Assembly: GCF_018919485.1 (NCBI RefSeq)
Contig: NZ_JAHLMU010000001.1
Coordinates: 2,827,351-2,891,350 of the forward strand
Direction of reading: 5' to 3'
Length of the DNA stretch: 64,000 nucleotides
Source: Psychrobacter sp. TAE2020
Lineage (GTDB): Bacteria; Pseudomonadota; Gammaproteobacteria; Pseudomonadales; Moraxellaceae
The notes beneath the pieces were generated by a model that had not been told where the DNA came from, made no database searches, and saw only the letters and a list, made by a program, of their open reading frames with translations. Numbering within the stretch: the first letter of the stretch is position 1; each line of letters starts with the position of its first letter. Below, one piece after another: positions 35,213 to 44,589 of this stretch. The position numbers and the translations under genes were made by a program.

Positions 35213-35965
35213 TTATTTGGGTTTTTGTATTTCTTTAACTGCCGCACGGGCAGCTGCACTCACCGCCACTACAAGAGGGACCTTGAATTGCGGTTGTAGC
35301 CTGATGGCAGAATCTGAAAGTGGTCCGCCACCCATTATGACGGCTTGCGCTCCATCTTCTCTGATAGAGGCTTTCACAGCTTGCGCTAGCGCTGCATCAA
35401 GTTTTTCAGGAGACTTTACTAACTCAAGTGGATCGCCCGGAGTCGCACGTACACCGCGATATTGCTTTTCATAGCCTAACGAGGCCGCTTTTTCTTGAAA
35501 TGAGCGTATTAGATCCTCATCGGGGGTGACAGTGACAATCCCAAAAGCTCGACCATTCTGCGCCGCCTCGTGAAAAACTTCTTCTCCTATACCAAAGACT
35601 GGAATATTAACTGCAGAGCGCAACTCTTCCAGCCCAGGATCGCTGAAGGCAGATACGATGATAGCTGATACTCGCTTATCTTTTGCTGCCTCAACACCGA
35701 TCCTGACTACTCCAGATATTGCATTTTGCATATCTTTTGGTGTGGTCAACAGTGGCGGCGCGCCCTCATTGCTGCGCTCTTCTACCAGCGCCACGCCTTT
35801 ACTTTCAGCACGGGCTAGATCTGCCATAGATTTTGTCGCTTTAGCATTGGAGTTGGGGTTGATTAGAACGATGATCTTGCCAGTAGTATCTGCAAAACTT
35901 GAGGTTACTGCTGACAGGCTAAGGCCTGCGGTAAGCACTGCTGCCCATAATGTCTTTAAACGCAT
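35213..35965 (-). CDS. Exported Asp/Glu/hydantoin racemase-fold protein lacking both catalytic cysteines
   Basis: The start at 35965 has an AAGGAC site eight bases before it and gives a classic signal peptide cut after Ala26 (S-S-F-A). The mature part follows the Asp/Glu/hydantoin racemase fold, which includes allantoin racemase: V-L-I-N-P-N-S-N at the start, the S-A-F-S-D-P-G loop at 105-111 and M-G-G-G-P-L-S-D at 211-218. In active racemases of the hydantoin type these loops carry the two catalytic cysteines; here the aligned positions are Ala106 and Gly213. Racemase activity is therefore unlikely. An export signal is also unusual. It could be a periplasmic binding protein built on the racemase fold. 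Confidence 0.75.
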   Translation of the reverse strand: MRLKTLWAAVLTAGLSLSAVTSSFADTTGKIIVLINPNSNAKATKSMADLARAESKGVALVEERSNEGAPPLLTTPKDMQNAISGVVRIGVEAAKDKRVSAIIVSAFSDPGLEELRSAVNIPVFGIGEEVFHEAAQNGRAFGIVTVTPDEDLIRSFQEKAASLGYEKQYRGVRATPGDPLELVKSPEKLDAALAQAVKASIREDGAQAVIMGGGPLSDSAIRLQPQFKVPLVVAVSAAARAAVKEIQKPK

Positions 35966-36312
35966 AAGTCTTAGTCCTTTTATTTTTAGTCTAAATACTA
36001 TTCCATTAGATTTAATTGCTGTTTTCAACCGCTATTTTTAACCGCGATGTTTGACTGCTCACTAGCTATCTTTGGTAGGTTATAACTTCGCTATAAAACA
36101 ACTCTGAGTATGATTTAAAGTAATTTTTTAGTATGTAATTTTTTGCTTAATAGCTTTTTGCTTATTAGCTTTGCAGCAAATAATTTTGTCGTCATTATTT
36201 AGGAATTCTGCTAGCGCTTTATATTGAAAATAAAAAATGTTTACTCTGTGTTGATTCTCTTGCTATCTTTGAACTTTGCTATCTTTCAACTCTACAATCT
36301 ATAAGAGCTATT
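35966..36312. other. Divergent intergenic region
   Basis: 347 very AT-rich bases between the exported racemase-fold gene and the tautomerase gene, presumably carrying both promoters. No other structure recognised. Confidence 0.4.
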
Positions 36313-36699
36313 ATGATCGTCATCTATGGTATCAAAGCAAACCTTAACCCTATTAAATTACAGCTATCGAATGTTATACACGGCTGTATGCAGTCAGTGC
36401 TCGGCATGCCTGAAGACAAGCGAGCGCAGCGTTTTATAGCTTTAGATGCTGAGGATTTTTATTATCCTGCTGACAGGTCTGCTGCTTACACTGTCATCGA
36501 AATTAACATAATGCAAGGACGTAGCGTTAAGACTAAAAAAGCCCTTATCAAGCTGTTATTTCAGCGTATAGAGGAGCAGTTAAATATTGCCCCAATAGAC
36601 ATAGAAATTACTATAAAAGAGCAACCAGCCCATTGTTGGGGCTTTCGTGGTATGACTGGCGATGAAGCGCATGATTTAACTTATAAAGTACAAGTATAA
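36313..36699 (+). CDS. Tautomerase-family protein
   Basis: A 128-residue protein of the Tautomerase_2 type: L-S-N-V-I-H-G-C near residues 19-26, P-E-D-K-R-A-Q-R-F near 34-42, F-Y-Y-P-A-D-R-S near 49-56 and Q-G-R-S-V-K-T-K-K-A-L-I near 68-79, then W-G-F-R-G. Family members use an N-terminal proline as catalytic base. Here the start reads M-I-V-I-Y-G, with no Pro after Met, so catalysis by the usual mechanism is doubtful unless the start is misplaced; no later Pro-led start is apparent. It is 32 bases before the acetyltransferase gene, probably one transcript. Confidence 0.78.
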   Translation: MIVIYGIKANLNPIKLQLSNVIHGCMQSVLGMPEDKRAQRFIALDAEDFYYPADRSAAYTVIEINIMQGRSVKTKKALIKLLFQRIEEQLNIAPIDIEITIKEQPAHCWGFRGMTGDEAHDLTYKVQV

Positions 36700-36731
36700 A
36701 TCGTACTTATAATCAAATAAGACAGAGCTTT

Positions 36732-37358
36732 ATGACTATAAAAATAATCCAAACCCAACGCTTGCTACTGCGTCAATGGCGGCCGAGTGACTTACCAATA
36801 TTCGCTGATATAAATGCCGACCCAGAGGTCATGCGCTATTTTCCTAAGCTCTTATCGCCTACAGTGAGCGACATTATAGCCAATAAATGCCAACAGCTTA
36901 TTGAGGATAACGGTTGGGGTTTTTGGGCGCTAAGTCTAAAAGCTAACTCAGAAAAGGCGGATAATTTCATTGGTTTTGTAGGCTTAAATGCTACTCATGC
37001 TGATCTACCCTTCGCACCTAGTGTAGAGATTGCTTGGCGGCTACATAAAGACTATTGGCGGCAAGGCTATGCTACTGAGGCGGCACAGACAGCCTTAAAG
37101 TTTGCCTTTGCAGAACTGAATCTTCAGCAAGTAGTAGCCTTTACTGCGGTTATTAATAAACCCTCTCAAAAGCTGATGCAGCGTCTTGGTATGACCAATA
37201 CTGAGGATAACTTCTTCCATCCAGCGCTCAAAAAAGACCATCGGTTGTCTGAGCAGGTGCTATATAAAATTACTCAGCAGCAGTGGTTAGCAAGCGCTAT
37301 TAACCCATCAACTGTTGAGAATATCAACACAGAGTCTCTACAAGGTAAATCCAAATAG
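36732..37358 (+). CDS. GNAT-family N-acetyltransferase (RimJ/RimL type)
   Basis: A 208-residue acetyltransferase: the start T-Q-R-L-L-L-R-Q-W-R-P-S-D, the N-A-D-P-E-V-M-R-Y-F segment, V-E-I-A-W-R-L-H-K-D-Y-W-R-Q-G-Y-A-T-E-A-A at about 96-116 for acetyl-CoA binding, and N-K-P-S-Q-K-L-M-Q-R-L-G-M are standard for the RimJ/RimL subgroup. The acceptor cannot be told. It follows the tautomerase closely. Confidence 0.88.
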   Translation: MTIKIIQTQRLLLRQWRPSDLPIFADINADPEVMRYFPKLLSPTVSDIIANKCQQLIEDNGWGFWALSLKANSEKADNFIGFVGLNATHADLPFAPSVEIAWRLHKDYWRQGYATEAAQTALKFAFAELNLQQVVAFTAVINKPSQKLMQRLGMTNTEDNFFHPALKKDHRLSEQVLYKITQQQWLASAINPSTVENINTESLQGKSK

Positions 37359-38165
37359 CTATTGTCTTTTAGTATGTAGTGGGGGCTTAGCCATGAATAA
37401 AGGAAGGTTGTTTTTGCCATCGTAGCTTAGATCAATGACAGTAACTTGACCTTTTTTGCATACTACGCAGCCGCTGATATAGTAGTTTATAACAGCGGAT
37501 AATCGAAGGCTAAGTAGCCTTATTCGGCTATCAGTATGGCGAGCTTATAAAATGGTTTGGCATAAATAATAGCTACTTATAATGTCTAAAATTAGCTTGT
37601 TAACAACTAATACCCTTGTTAGTATCATTGATATGGTATCATCAGGTAAAGCTATGATTGATGATTATATTTTCCCGAGTATCTTCTTATTACACCGTCT
37701 ATAGATGCTGTTTGGCTAAACACGAGAATATTACTAAAATTACCAATTTAACAATTGCCCAGTAATAGAGCTGATTAGATAGGAATATTGTTACTATTAA
37801 TATAGCTATAAACTATTGACTTTTTTCAGCAGAAAGGTAAATTAAATAGCTTGCATTAATTGCAGAGCTGTTTTTACGTAAAGCTGTGCATAGCAAGTAT
37901 TATTCGTGTAATATTGTCTGCGGTTACTATTTCAAGTAGCCTTCCGTTGATATCCATTGATACCTAAATGAGAACGACCTATTGGTCGCTAAGCTTATTG
38001 GTATTCAATCCCACTGTTTTTATATGCATATTGCATCATTAACAAAATAACTTTGCTTCAATATTCACAATATTATCGTATATTGTGATGGCAAATTGCG
38101 CAGAGATATTCAAATACGATCCCACGCCACTTAGTAACCTCCACGTTTTATAATAAGGAAGATAT
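37359..38165. other. Long intergenic region upstream of gdhA
   Basis: 807 AT-rich bases with no frame that looks coding on either strand and no homology I can recognise to a transposon or RNA gene. The last 150 bases presumably hold the gdhA promoter; an AAGGAAG ribosome site ends it. A long leader or small RNA cannot be excluded. Confidence 0.45.
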
Positions 38166-39512
38166 ATGAGTATCAGTAAGGCCATTGAAAAAGTTGAAGC
38201 CCGTTATGCGCATCAGCCTGAGTTTATACAAGCGGTCAAAGAAGTGGCAATCACTATCAAGCCGTTATACGATGCTCATCCTGAATACGATAAATTAAAA
38301 GTATTTGAGCGCCTAGTTGAACCCGATCGCGTATTTGGTTTTCGTGTGAATTGGGAAGACGATAACGGCGAAATTCAAATCAATCGCGGTTGGCGTGTAC
38401 AGTTTAGTAACGCTTTAGGGCCTTACAAAGGTGGTCTTAGGTTCCATCCGACCGTTAACCAGTCGGTGTTAAAGTTCTTAGGCTTTGAGCAAATATTCAA
38501 AAATGCCTTGACTGGTCTACCTATTGGTGGCGGTAAAGGGGGATCTGATTTTGACCCTAAAGGTAAAACTGATTCTGAAATTCGTCGTTTTTGCTATGCC
38601 TTTATGCGTGAGCTACATCATTACGTTAATAAAGATATGGATGTTCCAGCCGGTGATATTGGCGTAGGTGGCCGTGAAGTCAGCTATATGTTCGCTATGT
38701 ATAAAAATCTGACACGCGAATCTACTGGGGTAATTACTGGTAAGGGTGTTGGTTTTGGTGGTAGTTTAATGCGTACTGAAGCCACTGGTTACGGTGCCGT
38801 TTACTTCTTACAAAACATGCTAGCTGCTCAGAATGAAAGTATTGAAGGTAAAAAAGTCTTAGTGTCAGGAGCTGGTAATGTCTCTTTACATGCAGCTGAA
38901 AAAGCTACTTTGATAGGCGCTATTGTACTGACAGTATCTGATTCAAAAGGTACAATTTATGATGCAAAAGGCTTAAATCAAGAAAAAATAGATTGGTTAA
39001 AAGTACAGAAAGATCAACACAAACCATTAGCAGACTATGTTGAGGTGTTTGGTGGTGAATGGATGGCCGATCAAAAGCCTTGGAGTATCAAAGCAGATAT
39101 CGCTATCCCTTCAGCAACGCAAAATGAAATCAATGAAGAAGACGCGAAGCTACTTGTTGATAATGGTGTCAAGTACATCGTTGAAGGCGCTAACATGCCG
39201 TTGACTGCTGAAGCTATCGATTATATTCGTCTACATCGTGTTCATTACGCGCCAGGTAAAGCAGCAAACGCTGGTGGTGTAGCGGTATCAGCTCTTGAGA
39301 TGTCACAAAACTCAGTACGTCAGTATCAAACCTTTGAGCAAGTTGATGAGCGTTTGCAAGGTATCATGAAGGATATTCATGACAGTTCTGCTCAAGCTTC
39401 AGAGATGTATGGACAGACGGACGAAGGCTATATCGATTATATGTCAGGCGCTAATATGGTTGGCTTTAAACGTGTTGCTGATGCTCTCGTTGCTTTTGGT
39501 ATTTTAAATTAA
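38166..39512 (+). CDS. gdhA: Glutamate dehydrogenase, NADP-type
   Basis: Catalyses reductive amination of 2-oxoglutarate to glutamate. The 448-residue length fits the hexameric NADP-dependent class. Visible motifs are P-Y-K-G-G-L-R-F-H-P, the active-site region L-P-I-G-G-G-K-G-G-S-D-F-D-P-K-G-K and the later V-P-A-G-D-I-G-V-G-G-R-E, then the Rossmann motif V-S-G-A-G-N-V. Purine breakdown releases ammonia from its ureide steps (and urea), so this enzyme is a natural sink, though it is surely also housekeeping. Single-gene unit with a strong terminator. Confidence 0.96.
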   Translation: MSISKAIEKVEARYAHQPEFIQAVKEVAITIKPLYDAHPEYDKLKVFERLVEPDRVFGFRVNWEDDNGEIQINRGWRVQFSNALGPYKGGLRFHPTVNQSVLKFLGFEQIFKNALTGLPIGGGKGGSDFDPKGKTDSEIRRFCYAFMRELHHYVNKDMDVPAGDIGVGGREVSYMFAMYKNLTRESTGVITGKGVGFGGSLMRTEATGYGAVYFLQNMLAAQNESIEGKKVLVSGAGNVSLHAAEKATLIGAIVLTVSDSKGTIYDAKGLNQEKIDWLKVQKDQHKPLADYVEVFGGEWMADQKPWSIKADIAIPSATQNEINEEDAKLLVDNGVKYIVEGANMPLTAEAIDYIRLHRVHYAPGKAANAGGVAVSALEMSQNSVRQYQTFEQVDERLQGIMKDIHDSSAQASEMYGQTDEGYIDYMSGANMVGFKRVADALVAFGILN

Positions 39513-39648
39513 TAGGGTTGACTCTAATTAATAAGTTTTGTTGTTGAGTGATGATTAGCTCACAACAAAACTTAAGTAAATACTACCGCTTTTAAAGCAA
39601 TAGTTATTGATCCCTATTAAGATTAGTAATAGTTTATAATTTTATCGC

Positions 39649-39689
39649 AAGCTGCGCTTATCACTATTGATGAGCGCAGCTTTTTTTTA
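39649..39689 (+). terminator. Rho-independent terminator after gdhA
   Basis: A 15-base stem with one wobble (AAGCTGCGCTTATCA with TGATGAGCGCAGCTT), four-base loop and eight Ts. It lies 137 bases after the gdhA stop. Confidence 0.93.
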
Positions 39690-40154
39690 TTTTTTAAAGG
39701 GCGGTTATGCTGAGATTAGCCAGGCTTAGCTGGTTAATAAATCATTATTAGGCGACTAATATTGAGATATACCTTAGCTTGATAGAAAATATAAAAGACG
39801 ATATATAAGAATACCAAGACGATAAGTGTCTAATTTAACAATGATTTTACACAACTTACTAGGAGTTACACTAAGCTAGTATTTAGCACAGACTTACCCT
39901 AATCATTCATCATCTGTTCGCTTACTATGACTGCATTAGCCCTAAGTCGATATCGATAGGCAAAAGCTCTCCATAAGTCGAAGATACCATAATACTTACC
40001 ACTTTTTTTAGTAGCTTTTCGCTATTACTCATCAACTAAACAACACCTATTAATAAAGCATTTTTATAACAATTATTCTCATAATAATTGGTGATTAACT
40101 AACGGAAAAATAAACTCACAACTATAAATTGATGTAGCTGTTTAGGGATAAAAC
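39690..40154. other. Intergenic region upstream of the glycosyltransferase cluster
   Basis: 465 AT-rich bases. No gene, repeat or RNA recognised. It should contain the promoter of the five-gene cluster that follows. Confidence 0.4.
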
Positions 40155-41954
40155 ATGATTGTTAATAAAGTAGATAAACCGCAACATGCTTGGCTATCAG
40201 TAGATAGTGATGTGTGCCATTTATCAGTCAATGCTGCTCATAAATACCATCAATCTAACCAAGCCAAGCTCATAGCTGAGCTAAAATTAGCTGAGTCAAA
40301 ACCTGCTGAAGAAATAACGCCCCCAATACAACTAAGCTTTCAGCTGATGACTTGTGCTGAGCCACCAGAGATGGTGATTGCTTCTATCGAGTCCCTATTA
40401 GCAATTAAAGCGGCCGATGATGAAATACTTATTATCGATAATAATAATACAGCTGTTGAGCTATATAAGCCATTAGCAGATTTTTGCAATAGTTTGCATC
40501 AGCAGCTAAAAGTACGCTTTTATCACGTTGATACAGTGGCAGGCTTTAAAGCGGGCGCTTTAAATTTAGCCTTACAACTAATGGATGCTCAATCAACGCA
40601 TGTAGTAGTAGTTGATAGCGACTACCAAGCATTAGCGCATAGTCGCAGTGCCATAGCGGCCGCTATTCACAACTATCCTGATTGTGCTTTATTGCAGTTC
40701 CCACAGTTTTATCGTGATGCTGATCGCCTAGAAGTAGATAGCGAGCTTAATCACTACTTTAATTACCATCTTTACCGTAGATTCAATAGACAACGTGCCT
40801 TATCGACAGGGACTTACGCGGTTATTCAATACCCAGCGCTGATTCAGTTAGGGGGTTGGTCAGGGGTATCTATAACTGAAGATGCCCAGATGGGCGTGTT
40901 AATGCACAAGCAAGGTCTACGCAGTCAGTTTATACCTGAAGTGATAGCTACCGGGCTACTACCTACTACTATCAGCGATTTGTTGAATCAACGGCGACGT
41001 TGGATCTATGGTAATGCACAAGTGCTAAAAGGCTATGCTGATATAGCGTCAGTGCCTGCACTAAAGACAGCAGCCCAGCGGTCATCAAAGCCGAGTTTAT
41101 CAGTGCTCACTAATACTGATAGCGACACTTTTACTCAACGCTTAGCTTATAGAAGAGCGCATTTTTCGCAGTTAAGTGCTTGGATAAATGCTACGGGTAT
41201 TTTTATACTGCTACAAGCTATTACTCTGTTGTTGTTATTGGTAGCAGTAGTGACTCAAAGCCGGTTTGATACTAATTTAGTTTTAGCGCCCCTTTACTTA
41301 GTCTATGCTAGCTATGGGATTTATTTAACTAGACGTCTATGGGCTTATTGGCATGATGAGTCGCCTTTAAATCGGCAATTGAACCCAGCTATGGCTAGTA
41401 CTAGCGCTAGTCAACGCTTAAGAGTTTGGGTGTTACATCTTAATTTTTGGGAGCTAGGAGCTTTGTCTTGGTTGCCAGTACTTTGGGGACGTAACAAGCC
41501 TTTTATTTGTACTCCTAAGCTAACTATAGAGCGTAACCTGCGCACGCTTTTATTAGAAAATATCTTCGCCCTTCCTAAACTACTGTTAGTGCTAAACCTG
41601 ATAACGGCTTTTATAGTATCGCCATTCTCAGCGTTATATTCGCCGTTGTTATTTGCTTGTGCGCTTAGTATTTGTCTACTAAAGATTTGGGCGGCAAAAG
41701 TGATGCTAACCAATTACGCTTATAAAAATCCTGAAGTTAAATGCATTACTAAGCCAGTGTCTCAACTCATCATTAGCCCAATTATAAAGTCCGGTATAAG
41801 CACAGTTAATGACCCGTTAGCTGATACTCAGCAGCATTCAGCTCTTAATTTAATATCTATTAATGATGAAGATGAGCAAGCTACCGATTGTTCAGTTATC
41901 AAGCAGCCGTTAAATGCTGCTAAGACTAGTAATAACCATAGCGTAAATTCCTAA
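40155..41954 (+). CDS. Membrane-bound family 2 glycosyltransferase, processive type
   Basis: A 599-residue inner-membrane enzyme with the GT2 processive signature: D-S-D at 154-156 for the metal and nucleotide-sugar, T-E-D at 241-243 as catalytic site, and Q-R-R-R-W at 279-283. Several hydrophobic segments follow between about 345 and 505, and the last 90 residues are polar and disordered. This layout is that of cellulose/hyaluronan/PNAG synthases, so it may build a homopolymer or glycolipid chain across the membrane. Product unknown. It starts the cluster of glycosyltransferases. Confidence 0.85.
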   Translation: MIVNKVDKPQHAWLSVDSDVCHLSVNAAHKYHQSNQAKLIAELKLAESKPAEEITPPIQLSFQLMTCAEPPEMVIASIESLLAIKAADDEILIIDNNNTAVELYKPLADFCNSLHQQLKVRFYHVDTVAGFKAGALNLALQLMDAQSTHVVVVDSDYQALAHSRSAIAAAIHNYPDCALLQFPQFYRDADRLEVDSELNHYFNYHLYRRFNRQRALSTGTYAVIQYPALIQLGGWSGVSITEDAQMGVLMHKQGLRSQFIPEVIATGLLPTTISDLLNQRRRWIYGNAQVLKGYADIASVPALKTAAQRSSKPSLSVLTNTDSDTFTQRLAYRRAHFSQLSAWINATGIFILLQAITLLLLLVAVVTQSRFDTNLVLAPLYLVYASYGIYLTRRLWAYWHDESPLNRQLNPAMASTSASQRLRVWVLHLNFWELGALSWLPVLWGRNKPFICTPKLTIERNLRTLLLENIFALPKLLLVLNLITAFIVSPFSALYSPLLFACALSICLLKIWAAKVMLTNYAYKNPEVKCITKPVSQLIISPIIKSGISTVNDPLADTQQHSALNLISINDEDEQATDCSVIKQPLNAAKTSNNHSVNS

Positions 41955-42006
41955 CAGTATTAATTATATTTTAGCGGTTTTTCACCTCATTTATTTTGGA
42001 TGTTTT

Positions 42007-43260
42007 ATGTCAGATCTTACCTCAGCTATTAGCGCTTATGATCACTTTACTGCCCTCAATGATCAGCAGTACTCCAATGGGGGCTCCACCTTACGAATAG
42101 CTATCATTGCCCATTCTCTATATCCGATTGCGCAGCCCTATGCTGGTGGCCTTGAGATGATTACTCAGTTAATATGCGATGAGTTGACAGCGCAAGGTCA
42201 CGAGGTATTGCTTTATGCCCATGGCCAGAGCCAGACTCAAGCGACATTAATACCGTTGCTCACTCGTGAGGAGTTTGAAGCCTTGGTTTATGATAATGAG
42301 CACGACTCAGTAGGCATGAGCCGTGAGGAGCTCTATCAGTACTTAGCTTATCAGCGTGCCATGCATGACATTATCATTCGTGATGAGCGGGGCGAGATTG
42401 ATATTGTTCATAACCATAGCTTACATCATATCCCAATGACGCTAGGGCAGGCTTTTGGTGCACGCTGCTTTACCACTTTTCATACCCCAATATTTCCTCA
42501 GCTACGCTTAGCATTGTTAACCTTAAGACAAGGAACTGCTACCCAGTTCACGGCTATTAGTAGCCATCAGCAGCAATTATTCGCTGAGTTTGTGCTCTCG
42601 CATGTGGTTTATAACGGTATCGATGTGCAGTCTTTTAGAGCTAATCTACAGCCTATTAATGATGAGGTATATTTTTGGTTCGGTCGTATTTGTCCTGAAA
42701 AAGGTACTCATTTAGCGATGCAATACTGTCAAGCGGCTGGTAAGCGCTTAGTGATCGCTGGGCCAAAAAGTAATCTAGAGTATTTTGAGCAGCAAGTGGC
42801 ACCGATGTTTGCAGCAGATGACAAACACAGCAAGGCTAACGGTACGCCAAAATTATTTGAGTACGTAGGACATCTTAGCAAAGCTGAGATCAATGATTAT
42901 TTATGCCAAGCCACCGCCTTATTGTTTACGAGTACTTGGGATGAACCTTATGGCTTGACCTTAGCCGAAAGCTTGGCTTGCGGTACGCCAGTGATTGGCT
43001 TTAATGCTGGCGCCAGCGCAGAGATTATTACTGCGGAGACTGGAATTATCGTTGATAAAATGGACGAGCTGGCATTTATACAAGCTTTCACTGATATAAA
43101 AGCCATATCAAGGCAAGCCTGTCGCCATCGCGCTGAACAGTTCTGTTCGGTAGCTGCTATGGTTGCAGGATATTTGAACTTATATAGATCAGTGCTAGTA
43201 GCTGAGTCGACTCTCAATACTAATAGCACTACTGTGCAAAAAATCAGCGCTGAGGGGTAA
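42007..43260 (+). CDS. Family 4 glycosyltransferase
   Basis: A 417-residue GT-B enzyme of the GT4 type. The N-terminal acceptor domain has the P-Y-A-G-G-L-E-M-I motif and the C-terminal donor domain shows F-G-R-I-C-P-E-K-G-T, and E-P-Y-G-L-T-L-A-E-S-L-A-C-G-T-P-V, the retaining E-x7-E motif. Soluble, probably membrane-associated. The next gene starts four bases after its stop, so the two are co-translated. Donor and acceptor sugars cannot be read from sequence. Confidence 0.88.
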   Translation: MSDLTSAISAYDHFTALNDQQYSNGGSTLRIAIIAHSLYPIAQPYAGGLEMITQLICDELTAQGHEVLLYAHGQSQTQATLIPLLTREEFEALVYDNEHDSVGMSREELYQYLAYQRAMHDIIIRDERGEIDIVHNHSLHHIPMTLGQAFGARCFTTFHTPIFPQLRLALLTLRQGTATQFTAISSHQQQLFAEFVLSHVVYNGIDVQSFRANLQPINDEVYFWFGRICPEKGTHLAMQYCQAAGKRLVIAGPKSNLEYFEQQVAPMFAADDKHSKANGTPKLFEYVGHLSKAEINDYLCQATALLFTSTWDEPYGLTLAESLACGTPVIGFNAGASAEIITAETGIIVDKMDELAFIQAFTDIKAISRQACRHRAEQFCSVAAMVAGYLNLYRSVLVAESTLNTNSTTVQKISAEG

Positions 43261-43264
43261 GGCT

Positions 43265-44509
43265 ATGCGTATTGGCTATTATGCTCATCATCATGGTTCA
43301 GGGCACTGTCGGCAAGCGGATAAACTGGCAGCATTATTGCCAATTGAATGGCAGCAGCAACTAACCGTATTTACTAGTTTACCCGTTGATGCTTATCGCT
43401 TTACTACTTTAACTGAGGCCCAAATCATTCGCTTAAACCCAGAGGATGAGCTAGCAGAGGATGTGCTGGCAGGACGGGCAGGGCAGTACTGGCAACCAGC
43501 AGCTTTGCATTATTCTCCAGTAGGTAATAGCGATATCCAAAAGCGTAGCTGGCAGATTTTGGCGACTATTCAACAGCGTCAGATTGAGTTGATGATTATC
43601 GATGTTAGCGCAGAAGTAGCGATGCTATGCCGTGCTTGTAGTGTGCCGTATCTATATGTGAGATTACCGGGTGAGCGCGACGATACTGCGCACATAAGTG
43701 CTTTTACAGGTGCTATTGGGCTATTAGCTCCTTACCCGAGAGCGTTAGAGGCGACTATGACCCCAGCTTGGGTAACCAATAAAACTTTATACCTAGATTT
43801 TCTATCGGCTACTAACAGTGATCCGCTGACGTATAAAGCTTTTTTGCAACGGCTAGTTGATTTAGCTTTAGCTACTGAGCAAGCAGAAGTTAAAAGCTTG
43901 ATAGACAGCACTAGTGTAGGCGACAGCAAGCAACAGAATCAGCCTTTAATAGTAACGGTCATAAAAGGCTATGGCGGCCATCAAGCTATCGATGCAAAAC
44001 TGCCTGCATTACGACAGGCTCTACCAGAAGCATTAATCCTATCTTTAGGACCTATTAGTGATGAGGTGCGTCAATACGTAGATATTGCTACTGAGGTCGA
44101 CGATGTCACGCCTTTTATTGCTCACAGTGATTGGCTGTTGATGGCTTGTGGACTCAATGCTATTGCTCAAGTCTACCGCTATGATACTCCGTTAGTAGTC
44201 CTACCAGACCCTAGGCCGCATCGGGAGCAAGAAGTGATGGCAGAGGCATTAATAGCAGAAGGACGGGCGTTAAGTTGGCAGCAATTTATAAGGCAGTTAG
44301 CAGCAGGGCGAGTTCAAAGTACGCCTTCATTGCAGGTGCCGTTAACAGTAGAGGTACCGTTAAACAAGCACTCTATATCTAAGGCAGCTGATAATCAGGC
44401 AACGGCAACTGCCCAAACCTTTATGGATAGCTTAGTAGCTTATAGTGGTAATAAACAGTGGTTCCAACAATGGCTACTGCCGCAGCTGCAACTGACCCCT
44501 GATACCTGA
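43265..44509 (+). CDS. GT-B-fold glycosyltransferase (MurG/UGT-like)
   Basis: A 414-residue protein that starts M-R-I-G-Y-Y-A-H-H-H-G-S-G-H, a Gly/His-rich first loop as in MurG-like enzymes, and has a C-terminal donor half with V-T-V-I-K-G-Y-G-G-H, a D-W-L-L-M-A-C-G-L-N-A-I motif and L-V-V-L-P-D-P-R-P-H-R-E-Q-E, matching the UDP-sugar-binding end of the UGT/GT28 fold. The tail after about 340 is poorly conserved. Middle gene of the cluster. Confidence 0.75.
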   Translation: MRIGYYAHHHGSGHCRQADKLAALLPIEWQQQLTVFTSLPVDAYRFTTLTEAQIIRLNPEDELAEDVLAGRAGQYWQPAALHYSPVGNSDIQKRSWQILATIQQRQIELMIIDVSAEVAMLCRACSVPYLYVRLPGERDDTAHISAFTGAIGLLAPYPRALEATMTPAWVTNKTLYLDFLSATNSDPLTYKAFLQRLVDLALATEQAEVKSLIDSTSVGDSKQQNQPLIVTVIKGYGGHQAIDAKLPALRQALPEALILSLGPISDEVRQYVDIATEVDDVTPFIAHSDWLLMACGLNAIAQVYRYDTPLVVLPDPRPHREQEVMAEALIAEGRALSWQQFIRQLAAGRVQSTPSLQVPLTVEVPLNKHSISKAADNQATATAQTFMDSLVAYSGNKQWFQQWLLPQLQLTPDT

Positions 44510-44589
44510 TATTTGATAAGCATCAGTTACTATAGCAATGAGCACGGCAGCCCCCTAAATCTATAGCTGTACCTATAAGCGAGCTTACT

